NCBI RefSeq assembly: GCF_002077175.1
Contig: NZ_CP014943.1
Coordinates: 3,968,001 to 4,032,000, forward strand
Length of the DNA: 64,000 nt
Reading direction: 5' to 3'
From: Colwellia sp. PAMC 21821
GTDB taxonomy: Bacteria; Pseudomonadota; Gammaproteobacteria; Enterobacterales; Alteromonadaceae
Shown here: in pieces, positions 19,735 to 27,395 of the stretch
Layout: the number at the start of each line of letters is the position of its first letter
How positions within the stretch are numbered: the stretch's first letter is position 1
Notes under the pieces: generated by a model
What the model saw: only the letters and a program-made list of their open reading frames with translations
What the model was told of the DNA's origin: nothing
Database searches by the model: none
Program-made: the position numbers and the translations under genes

Positions 19735-20112
19735 TTAAAACCTGTAAATCACGTTGTGCTGATGTAAGCGTTGACTAAAAGCCTCGTTTGATAATACCTG
19801 TATATTGCTGATATGAAAATTTTCAGATAAGTTTCTCTCAACTAAAGACTGTTGGCAAACATAGATGTTTTCAATATCATAAAATTCTAATGCTGAAAAT
19901 GTTTTTAAGTAATCTTTAATACCTATGGCTGAAGCTTTTTGATCCCCGATCACCTGAAATACACCATCACCTAAAAAAAACAGCGATGTAGCTTGTTCGT
20001 ATGAGCCAAATATTAATGCGGCGTCTAGGGCTTCTTTACCGGCGGCGCTTGAAAAGGGCGCTTGTGTGTTGAGAATAGCGATAGTTTTGTCACGTTGTTT
20101 ATTATCTGACAT
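19735..20112 (-). CDS. tusC: sulfur relay protein TusC (DsrF family)
   Basis: A 125-residue TusC/DsrF-type subunit of the TusBCD heterohexamer that relays sulfur from TusA to TusE. The family features IAILNTQAPFSSAAGKEALDAAL and FFLGDGVFQV are visible. The start overlaps the tusD stop in a TAATG junction. Confidence 0.9.
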   Translation of the reverse strand: MSDNKQRDKTIAILNTQAPFSSAAGKEALDAALIFGSYEQATSLFFLGDGVFQVIGDQKASAIGIKDYLKTFSALEFYDIENIYVCQQSLVERNLSENFHISNIQVLSNEAFSQRLHQHNVIYRF

Positions 20113-20489
20113 TATAATTGCACCACACGTTCGGCTTTACTGGTAAGTTCAACTAACTCACCTAAACCTGAAACTGTAAAAGCCTGGTCGATGTTTGAAA
20201 GCTCGATATGATTAAGTTCGTCAGTTAACCCACGCTTTTCCGCTGCGGTAATACATAAATATAAAGGCACACTGTAATCTTTGTTGATATATTGCCATTG
20301 CTTTAATGTTTGATATTCATCACTTGGAATGGACAAATGCTTAGCCGCATTTAACACGCCGTCTTGATAAAAGAACACACCCACAATACTGACACCACTT
20401 TCAATCGCCGCTTGCACAAGCTCAATGGCGGTTGTTGTTAAGTTGCTGTTAGGCGGAGTGGTTACCACCAAAGCTAATGTGTTTTGCAT
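20112..20489 (-). CDS. tusD: sulfurtransferase TusD (DsrE family)
   Basis: A 125-residue TusD/DsrE protein. The active cysteine that carries the persulfide is Cys79 in YLCITAAEKRGL, matching E. coli Cys78. First gene of the tightly packed tusDCBE operon for tRNA thiolation. The N-terminal LALVVTTPPNSNLTTTAIELVQAAI is the usual nucleotide-like fold start of the family. Confidence 0.92.
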   Translation of the reverse strand: MQNTLALVVTTPPNSNLTTTAIELVQAAIESGVSIVGVFFYQDGVLNAAKHLSIPSDEYQTLKQWQYINKDYSVPLYLCITAAEKRGLTDELNHIELSNIDQAFTVSGLGELVELTSKAERVVQL

Positions 20490-20529
20490 ATAATGCCTTT
20501 TTGTCTTAACTAACGTTATTTAAAAACAG

Positions 20530-20559
20530 GTAATAAAAAAGCCTCAATACTGAGGCTTT
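20530..20559 (-). terminator. rho-independent terminator downstream of yccA
   Basis: A 9-bp stem (AAAGCCTCA/TGAGGCTTT) with an ATAC loop; read on the minus strand it runs into TTTTTTA. It separates yccA from tusD. Confidence 0.85.
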
Positions 20560-20619
20560 ATATTTTATACGTTAAGTATAAACAATTACTAATCACATTT
20601 AATGATTTTTAACTGCTAA

Positions 20620-21285
20620 TTAGTCATCGCCGCCTAAAACACCTAAAAGGCTTAATAGATGTACGAAGATATTATAAATATTCAAGTATAGAGAAACAGT
20701 CGCACGAATGTAGTTTGTTTCACCACCATGAATAATGCGGCTTGTATCATATAAAATCAAACCTGACATAATCATAATAACTGCAGCACTAATAGCTAAT
20801 GACAGCGCTGGAATTTGGAAGAATATGTTTGCTACCATTGCAATTACTGCAACGATTAAACCGACCATTAAAAAACCACCCATGAATGAGAAGTCTTTTT
20901 TGCTAGTTAATGCGTAACCAGAAAGAGCAAAGAAAATTAATGCCGTTCCGCCTAATGCTTGCATAATCATAGAAGCGCCGTTTGGCATTGCAGCATAATA
21001 GTTAAGCATAGGGCCTAAAGATGCACCCATTAAGCCGGTGAAGGCAAAAATCCAAAAAATACCACTCGCTTTATCGGCATTTTTATTTACAACAAATAAT
21101 AAACCGAATGAAACTAATGTCATTACTAAGGCAGCCATATGAGACAAGCCCATCGCCATAGAAACACCAGCAGTTACGGCACTAAACGCCAAAGTCATTG
21201 AAAGTAACATATAGGTATTTTTCAAAACCTTGTTAATCTCAATCGCTGAACTTCTACTAGCATTTACACTAATATTTGATTGCAT
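20620..21285 (-). CDS. yccA: Bax inhibitor-1/YccA family inner membrane protein
   Basis: A 221-residue multi-pass membrane protein of the BI-1 family, close in length to E. coli YccA (219), which modulates FtsH proteolysis of membrane proteins. About seven hydrophobic segments are visible, with VLKNTYMLLSMTLAFSAVTAG at the N-terminus and the conserved LILYDTSRIIHGG motif near residue 180. A GAGGAAA ribosome site precedes the ATG. It lies next to the tus operon, as yccA lies next to tusE in E. coli, though a terminator separates them here. Confidence 0.9.
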   Translation of the reverse strand: MQSNISVNASRSSAIEINKVLKNTYMLLSMTLAFSAVTAGVSMAMGLSHMAALVMTLVSFGLLFVVNKNADKASGIFWIFAFTGLMGASLGPMLNYYAAMPNGASMIMQALGGTALIFFALSGYALTSKKDFSFMGGFLMVGLIVAVIAMVANIFFQIPALSLAISAAVIMIMSGLILYDTSRIIHGGETNYIRATVSLYLNIYNIFVHLLSLLGVLGGDD

Positions 21286-21447
21286 AAAATTTCCTCTAAG
21301 TATGCTAAATATATTTTTTAGATGTGGGCAAATGTTAAAAGTTCAAGGGTAAATCAAATATTTAACCTTTATTTCATCTGTATAGGTGATAATTAACTAT
21401 TAACCACATTGACATATTATGGCACGCTATATTTTTAATTACTATCT

Positions 21448-22044
21448 TTAAACTTGTTGAAACTCATCAATAATTTGTGAGCGTTTGTAACAGCCATTAC
21501 TGTGATCGTTAACCATGCCACATGCTTGCATATGCGCATAACAAATGGTTGAACCAACAAATTTAAAACCACGTTTTTTTAAGTCTTTACTCCAAGCATC
21601 AGATTCTTTAGATGTGGCAGGGTAGTCGCCCAGTTCAGCCCAATGATTAACAATAGTTTTATGGTCAACAAAGCCCCACATATAATTACTGAAGCTGCCA
21701 AACTCACTTTGAATGTCGATAAATAGTTTAGCATTATTGATAGCAGCAATAATTTTACCTCGATGGCGAATAATAGCGCTATTAAGTACTAGCTCTTCAA
21801 CTTTATCATCACTAAAGAGGGCAACTTTTTTAACGTCAAAATTGTCAAATGCTGCTCGGTAGCCATCACGACGCTTTAAAATAGTGTACCAACTTAAACC
21901 TGCTTGCGCTGATTCGAGGGTTAAATATTCAAAAAGCTTTCGATCATCGTAAACAGGCACTCCCCATTCGTCATCATGATATGCAACGTAATCGGCTTTT
22001 GTCGTATCTAACCATGGGCAGCGACAAAGATTTTTTTCACTCAC
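21448..22044 (-). CDS. tag: DNA-3-methyladenine glycosylase I
   Basis: A 198-residue Tag glycosylase that excises N3-methyladenine from alkylated DNA in base-excision repair. The zinc-site elements are present: Cys in the N-terminal CRCPW, His in YHDDEWGVP, and the C-terminal HMQACGMVNDH. The QAGLSWYTILKRR segment carries the active site. The start is a GTG with an AAGGAAA ribosome site 5-6 bases upstream. It stands alone between yccA and the divergent tRNA-Ser gene. Confidence 0.93.
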   Translation of the reverse strand: MSEKNLCRCPWLDTTKADYVAYHDDEWGVPVYDDRKLFEYLTLESAQAGLSWYTILKRRDGYRAAFDNFDVKKVALFSDDKVEELVLNSAIIRHRGKIIAAINNAKLFIDIQSEFGSFSNYMWGFVDHKTIVNHWAELGDYPATSKESDAWSKDLKKRGFKFVGSTICYAHMQACGMVNDHSNGCYKRSQIIDEFQQV

Positions 22045-22140
22045 AAGCTTTCCTTAAATATGTAAATCAGCCAAATCTGCTCAAATAAATGGCAAATTGT
22101 TGATTTTTTTAGCAAACAAACTTTTTTATAGAATAAATCC

Positions 22141-22175
22141 TTTACAAGAGAATTTCGAGCCTTTATTATTCGCCC
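22141..22175 (+). promoter_or_regulatory. sigma-70 promoter of tRNA-Ser
   Basis: TTTACA and TATTAT are separated by exactly 17 bases and followed by a GC-rich discriminator (CGCCCCG). That discriminator is typical of stringently controlled tRNA and rRNA promoters. The -10 ends about 37 bases before the mature tRNA start. Confidence 0.7.
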
Positions 22176-22206
22176 CGTTCTCAAGCAGCAATGTTTTTGA
22201 ACTTCA

Positions 22207-22297
22207 GGTGAGATGGCTGAGTGGTCGAAAGCACCGGTCTTGAAAACCGGCAAGGGTTTGTAGCCCTTCTAGAGTTCAAATCTCTATCTCACCGCCA
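22207..22297 (+). tRNA. tRNA-Ser (anticodon UGA)
   Basis: A complete 91-base serine tRNA with encoded CCA. The acceptor stem GGTGAGA/TCTCACC, discriminator G and CCA are in place. The anticodon stem is CCGGT/ACCGG around loop CTTGAAA, giving anticodon TGA. The long variable arm and the T-loop (GTTCAAATC) fit tRNA-Ser. A terminator hairpin follows. Confidence 0.98.
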
Positions 22298-22310
22298 CAT
22301 TAAGAAATGT

Positions 22311-22339
22311 CCGTTAATCGAAAGGTTAGCGGGCTTTTT
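22311..22339 (+). terminator. terminator of tRNA-Ser (copy 1 of a duplicated hairpin)
   Basis: Stem CCGTTAATC/GGTTAGCGG with a GAAA loop, followed by CTTTTT. A related hairpin recurs at 22484. Confidence 0.85.
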
Positions 22340-22365
22340 GCTAACTCAGTGTTTAGTTTTATAAA

Positions 22366-22483
22366 AAGGGTTTGTAGCACTAATACTTCGAGTAGAGTTC
22401 AAATCTCTATCTCCAGTTTTTTATTACATACCTGTAAAACCACACAACTTCATCCTTGAAGTTAATCGGCACATTAAGAAAAG
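22366..22483 (+). repeat. degenerate duplicate of the tRNA-Ser 3' end
   Basis: Sequence from the tRNA recurs downstream in the same order: 13 bases of the variable arm (AAGGGTTTGTAGC at 22366-22378), then 20 identical bases of the T-arm and acceptor strand (22394-22413), then CACATTAAGAAA at 22470. A roughly 55-base insert without a match separates the last two. The 5' half and the anticodon are absent, so it cannot be a functional tRNA. Such 3' copies arise from integrases that use tRNA ends as attachment sites, or from local duplication. Confidence 0.8.
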
Positions 22484-22513
22484 CCCGTTAATCGAAAGAT
22501 TAGCGGGATTTTT
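22484..22513. terminator. bidirectional terminator (copy 2), also serving the helicase gene
   Basis: Stem CCCGTTAATC/GATTAGCGGG with a GAAA loop and T-rich sequence on both strands. It is a near copy of the tRNA-Ser terminator and lies about 20 bases beyond the minus-strand helicase stop. Confidence 0.8.
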
Positions 22514-22534
22514 GCTTTTTAGAGTTGCCAACCC

Positions 22535-23749
22535 CTATTTTCTCTTTGCTCTAGGTCTATTAGTTTTTTTCACCGGTTTCTTTTTCTTGTTTTGTATAGG
22601 CGCTTTTGAAAACTCTTTATGGAAGGGCTGATCTGTAACAACAGGAATAACTTGCCCTATGCTGCTTTCAATATTAGTTAATTGCCTTATATCATTTTCT
22701 ACAGCAAAGGAAATGGCCATGCCACTTTTCCCGGCACGAGCAGTTCGCCCAATACGGTGTATGTAGTTTCTTGGATCTTCAGGAAGGTTATAGTTAATAA
22801 CTAAAGTAATATTATCAACATCAATGCCACGAGCAGCAACATCAGTTGCAACTAATACTCTTAAATTAGAGTCTTTAAAGTTTTGTAAGGCTTCTTCCCT
22901 AACTGCTTGTGTTTTTCCACTGTGAAGGCTAGCGGCAGTTATTGATGCTTTTTCTAGCTCTTTAACAATGATGTCAGCGCCATACTTTGTTTTACAAAAG
23001 ATGAGCACTTTTTCATAGTCAGCTTTTGTCAGGATATTAAATAGCAAAGGTACTTTATTCGATTTTTCAAGGTGGTATACACTTTGATTAACCAAGTCGA
23101 TGGTAACCGTTTGCGCAGCAATTTGAACTTTGGTTGGTTCGGTTAATATAGCTTCTGCAAGTAGCTCTATTTCAGCTGGCATAGTGGCTGAAAATAACAG
23201 TGTTTGTCGCTGCTTTGGCAGTTTAGATATGATGCTTTGAACATCGTTAAAGAACCCCATATCAAGCATTGTGTCTGCTTCATCTAACACGAATACTTCT
23301 AACGCCTCAAAATTTATATCACCCGTTTCAATTAAATCCAATAATCTACCAGGGGTGGCCACTAAAATATCAAGTCCAAGCGCTATAGCGTCAACTTGCG
23401 CTTGTCTTCCTACGCCACCATAAACAACCTTAGTCTTAAGCCCTAAACCCTTAGAGTAGTCATCAATATTTTGCATTATTTGCGAAGCAAGCTCTCTCGT
23501 AGGCGTTAGTATGAGTGAACGCGTGCTCTTAGCTTTGATATCTATGATGTTTCGCCCAAAATTATTGATAATAGGCAATGAAAAGGCGGCGGTTTTTCCT
23601 GTTCCCGTTTGGGCTATACCCAGAAAGTCACTGCCATTAATAAGGGCTGGAATACATGCTTTTTGGATCGGTGTGGGTTGTTTATAGCCTTTAAGACTAA
23701 CACGGTCAATAATTGACGTTAAAAGTGAAAATTCTTTAAATTCTGACAT
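22535..23749 (-). CDS. DEAD-box ATP-dependent RNA helicase, RhlE-type
   Basis: A 404-residue DEAD-box helicase that probably remodels RNA or ribosome precursors in the cytoplasm. All core motifs are visible: Q motif (GYKQPTPIQ), AQTGTGKT, PTRELA, TPGR, DEAD, SAT, ATDVAARGID and HRIGRTAR. The C-terminal 35 residues are Lys/Arg-rich, ending in KKPVKKTNRPRAKRK, a likely RNA-binding tail. The ATG at 23749 gives the standard N-terminus; an in-frame TTG eight codons upstream is less likely. RhlE is the best guess among the DEAD families. Confidence 0.9.
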   Translation of the reverse strand: MSEFKEFSLLTSIIDRVSLKGYKQPTPIQKACIPALINGSDFLGIAQTGTGKTAAFSLPIINNFGRNIIDIKAKSTRSLILTPTRELASQIMQNIDDYSKGLGLKTKVVYGGVGRQAQVDAIALGLDILVATPGRLLDLIETGDINFEALEVFVLDEADTMLDMGFFNDVQSIISKLPKQRQTLLFSATMPAEIELLAEAILTEPTKVQIAAQTVTIDLVNQSVYHLEKSNKVPLLFNILTKADYEKVLIFCKTKYGADIIVKELEKASITAASLHSGKTQAVREEALQNFKDSNLRVLVATDVAARGIDVDNITLVINYNLPEDPRNYIHRIGRTARAGKSGMAISFAVENDIRQLTNIESSIGQVIPVVTDQPFHKEFSKAPIQNKKKKPVKKTNRPRAKRK

Positions 23750-24033
23750 GCTGTCTCGGTATTCTTTAATCAATAGCCGACTATTCTAACAGAATACTTT
23801 AACATGTTTAAGCTGTATTCAAGGGCGCTGTACCTGACACATTCCCTCAAAATATCTCTTGAAAAAATAGTTCAGTAACGAAGTGTTGTGACGCTTTGAT
23901 TTTTCTTTCACGGCTTTTAAGGGATTAGATAATATAAAAAAAGAGTTTGTTGTTCTATATATAAGCGTAGAAAGTAATTAATACACAATTGCTGTTTTAA
24001 TGAATGGTTGATGTAAATAAAACATATATAAAA

Positions 24034-27000
24034 TTAGAAATCCCATCCCATACGCAGATAGTAATGACCGCCGTTAAATCCAGCAGGGGTGTTTAATGGA
24101 TATATGGCACCTAAAAATCCAGAAGTACGGCCTTGACTGTACTCCTTTGGAAAAACATCAAAGACATTTTTTGCACCTAAAGCAACAACTAAATTATCTG
24201 TAATATCATAGGAGAACTCTAGGTCAGTAATAATCAGAGGGCTAACTTTTTCAATGAGAGATACGTCATTAAATTGTGCGTTGTAAAAACTACCATAGTA
24301 ATTAATACGAACCATTGCACTAATATTTTCTTGAGAAAAAGAGTAAGTTAATACCGAGCGCGTTTTCGGTATTCCTTCCTCTCGCTCTCTAAGCACATTA
24401 ATATCTGTAATAGGACTTTTAGGGTTGGTTACCTCTAGTTGTGTGTCTGTAAAATTAAAGGCTAATGATAAATAATCATTTTCTCCAATAAGTTTAAATG
24501 GTAAACTTACAACTAAATCAACACCTTGAGTCGTTGAATTAAAATCATTAGTATAGTATTGAATATTGGTTACATTCGAATTAATTTCAGAGGCAGCTAA
24601 TAATGGTGCGTCACTTGCCACTATCTCACTGGAGAATAATGATAGCCGATCATCCACTTCAATATAAAAATAATCTAAAGTAATATTAAGTGGCCCTATC
24701 TCTGATAGAACGCCAAAACTAAAGCTTGATGCCGTTTCTGGTTCAAGTTCTCCTCCAGAGCGAGCGGTAGCAATAGGGCTTAAAGCACTGACCAATTGTG
24801 ATCTTTGCTGTACAACTCTACCATTTACAATTGAGTTTGAGGTTGATATCCGCTGCAGCGTAGATTGTGCCACTGTAGGAGCTCGAAATCCTGAACTAAT
24901 TGTCGAACGTAATGCAATTTCATCAGTTACTTGTAACCGAGCTGAAAGCTTTCCATCAAAACTATTACCTATTGCGCCTATATCCTCATATCGTATTGCA
25001 AGTGATATTGAGAATTTATCAGTGATGTCGGTTTCCATATCTAAATATACGGCGTTCGATTTACGGTCATTCTTGCCAGCTGTATCGGGAGAAAATCCTG
25101 GAAACCCATTCGAGCCTATTGCTTCACCATTGCTAGAAAAAGTACCTATTTCATAAGATGCGCTATCTCCCGCAACGACTTCAAATTGTTCGAAATGATT
25201 TTGAAAACCAAAGGCTATATTCAACTCCGATTCAAAACCAACGTCAACGGGATAGGTAAAATCTGTATTAAATATCCGTTCAGTTTGAATTTGTGAGCCC
25301 AATTCGAAGATACTAGGTGAGTTTTCACCTAATGATGCATTTACGCTATTACGTAAGCCGTAATCAATATAATTTCTACCGATTGCCAGACTGATATCAT
25401 AGGTTAATTCAGCACTATTGTTATCTATCGAGCCTCGAAAGCCACCAACTATACTGCTATCATTTATTTTTCCGCTAAACCTTGGCGTAAATCCACCAGG
25501 AAAACGTTCATTAAAAGCAAAGCAATTAACATTGCTAAAAACGGATGCTAAAGCTTCAGCATCTCCTGTACTTCCTGGAACTGTAGGCGCAGGACAGTTA
25601 CCTGAATTATTATGAGTCATGTCAAAAAATAGGCGAGTACCATCATTGGGGTTGGTAAATATACCTGCACGTGTATTTGGGTGGCGATAAAAAAAACTAC
25701 CATCAACAGTGCGTTGTGCCCAGTTACCAAAAAGATAAAGCTGTTTATAATCACTATTATCGGCAATATCCATTTCAATATTACCCACTAGCTTTATATT
25801 GTTAGTAATTTCAGGAGCACCCCATATAACAACAGGGTCTTGAATATCATTTTTATTAATACCACTAGCAATTAAGCTCTGAACTGCAGGATCTTGTATC
25901 CCGCGAGATGTGGCATCACTTTCTGAAAATTCAAATGAAAAGTTGGCCGTTCCACTTTTAGAAAAGTGTGTGCCTAGCATACCTGACAGTTCAAACTTAG
26001 TGCCATCGCCTTGATAGTATTGACCTGTTCGCATTTCAATACGGTTAACATCTGCACTGTTTTCTAAACGAAAATTAATAACACCGGCGATGGCGTCAGA
26101 GCCATATTGAGCGGCAGCGCCATCTCTTAAAACCTCTACACTTTTAAGTGCAATACTCGGAATAGGTTCTAAATCTACGCCATGGGCACCAACATTTAAT
26201 CCTGATATATATTCATAAATAACACCACTGCGGTGACGGCGTTTACCATTCACTAATATTAATATACTGTCGGTGGGCAAGCCTCTAAGATTAGCCGGCC
26301 TTACCAAAGTACCAGCATCACTTATTGCTTCCTGCGTTGAGTTATATGAGGGAATAACACTTGATAGCGTAGAAATAATATCGCTATTACTGCGCGTTTT
26401 TAAATCTTGCTTATTAATTATATCTAAAGGCGCTAATGCATCTCTAGGTGAGCGATTTGTTCGGCGAGAACCTATAATTTGAATTCGTTCTGCTTCAATT
26501 TCATTATGTGAATTTTTTGATTTTAATTCAGCTGTATTTTGAAAGGTAATTGACGGTACATTAACATTTAGGTTCAAAATATCGTTAAATTGTCGATTTA
26601 ATTCAATTTTCAACAGTAACTTGGTGTTAAAGTGCTCTGAGTAACTGTCGTAATCGGTCAATGTTGAAGATACTGCAATTACACGTTTTTCGGTGGCAAT
26701 AGCATTAATCGGGGTATTTAAAAGAATTTTTGCTAAGGCATCGGGAAGTGAATAAGTGCCAAATAGCGGATTGGTTTGTACGATAATAGAATCACCAAAT
26801 GGATATAAAAGTGAATATCCAGATATATCTGCCAATTGGTCTAAAGCTTCAGCAGCATTCATAGCAGGTAACTTAAACTCGTAATATTCAGCGGCTTGAC
26901 ATACGAAAGTATTACCTGACAACAGCAAGCTAAATACAATATAGCATGAACTGTATTTGTGCTTTTTATACTTTATTAACCGACTGAATATTTTATACAT
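24034..27000 (-). CDS. TonB-dependent receptor with N-terminal STN signalling domain
   Basis: A 988-residue outer-membrane transducer. Order: signal peptide (about 1-37), STN domain (about 38-110, AMNAAEALDQLADISGYSLLY), linker, plug (about 170-310, with NLRGLPTDSILILVNGKRRHR and VEVLRDGAAAQYGSDAIAGVINF), then the beta-barrel ending in MGWDF. STN domains contact FecR-type anti-sigma factors to signal ligand binding. The sigma/FecR pair at 30.3-31.9 kb lies upstream on the same strand, with a second receptor in between. It is clearly a paralogue of that receptor (27396-29948). The ligand is unknown, and no Fur box was seen. Confidence 0.9.
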   Translation of the reverse strand: MYKIFSRLIKYKKHKYSSCYIVFSLLLSGNTFVCQAAEYYEFKLPAMNAAEALDQLADISGYSLLYPFGDSIIVQTNPLFGTYSLPDALAKILLNTPINAIATEKRVIAVSSTLTDYDSYSEHFNTKLLLKIELNRQFNDILNLNVNVPSITFQNTAELKSKNSHNEIEAERIQIIGSRRTNRSPRDALAPLDIINKQDLKTRSNSDIISTLSSVIPSYNSTQEAISDAGTLVRPANLRGLPTDSILILVNGKRRHRSGVIYEYISGLNVGAHGVDLEPIPSIALKSVEVLRDGAAAQYGSDAIAGVINFRLENSADVNRIEMRTGQYYQGDGTKFELSGMLGTHFSKSGTANFSFEFSESDATSRGIQDPAVQSLIASGINKNDIQDPVVIWGAPEITNNIKLVGNIEMDIADNSDYKQLYLFGNWAQRTVDGSFFYRHPNTRAGIFTNPNDGTRLFFDMTHNNSGNCPAPTVPGSTGDAEALASVFSNVNCFAFNERFPGGFTPRFSGKINDSSIVGGFRGSIDNNSAELTYDISLAIGRNYIDYGLRNSVNASLGENSPSIFELGSQIQTERIFNTDFTYPVDVGFESELNIAFGFQNHFEQFEVVAGDSASYEIGTFSSNGEAIGSNGFPGFSPDTAGKNDRKSNAVYLDMETDITDKFSISLAIRYEDIGAIGNSFDGKLSARLQVTDEIALRSTISSGFRAPTVAQSTLQRISTSNSIVNGRVVQQRSQLVSALSPIATARSGGELEPETASSFSFGVLSEIGPLNITLDYFYIEVDDRLSLFSSEIVASDAPLLAASEINSNVTNIQYYTNDFNSTTQGVDLVVSLPFKLIGENDYLSLAFNFTDTQLEVTNPKSPITDINVLREREEGIPKTRSVLTYSFSQENISAMVRINYYGSFYNAQFNDVSLIEKVSPLIITDLEFSYDITDNLVVALGAKNVFDVFPKEYSQGRTSGFLGAIYPLNTPAGFNGGHYYLRMGWDF

Positions 27001-27342
27001 ATCTTATTGTCTGATAGTTTTTCTTAAAATAACGATCTTAATGAGCATTTTCCGATCATTACTGGGTTTGGATTTATAAATGTTCCTTGTTATTACTGGT
27101 GATTATTGAGATCAGTAACTGCAATTGCTTCTTTAAATAGTATAGTAACAATATGTTAGCTACTGATATTGTCATAGTAGTATCATAAAAGTCTATTGAA
27201 CAATGCTAATAGTTTTAATTAGTTGTATTAATGTTACCGCGCTTTCATTATTTTATAATGTGTGAGGTAAGTCATTGGAGGGGTGGCTTTGCTTTATATC
27301 CTTCATCCGTTAAAAATTTTATGAGATATTTATATTTTTTAA
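27001..27342. other. intergenic stretch between the two TonB receptors
   Basis: About 340 AT-rich bases separate the start of the STN receptor from the terminator of the upstream receptor, so the STN receptor probably has its own promoter here. No operator-like palindrome stands out. Confidence 0.5.
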
Positions 27343-27370
27343 ATAAAAAATCCCAGCAAAAGCTGGGATT
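27343..27370 (-). terminator. rho-independent terminator of the proximal TonB receptor gene
   Basis: Stem AATCCCAGC/GCTGGGATT with a 4-base loop; read on the minus strand it is followed by TTTTTTATTT. It lies 26 bases after the receptor stop and implies separate transcription of the two receptors. Confidence 0.9.
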
Positions 27371-27395
27371 TATATTTGAATATAACGCTTATAGT

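Noticed and set aside
22041..22253. 70-codon minus-strand open frame over the tRNA-Ser gene
   Set aside because: It is antisense to a certain tRNA and its promoter, with no homology recognised.
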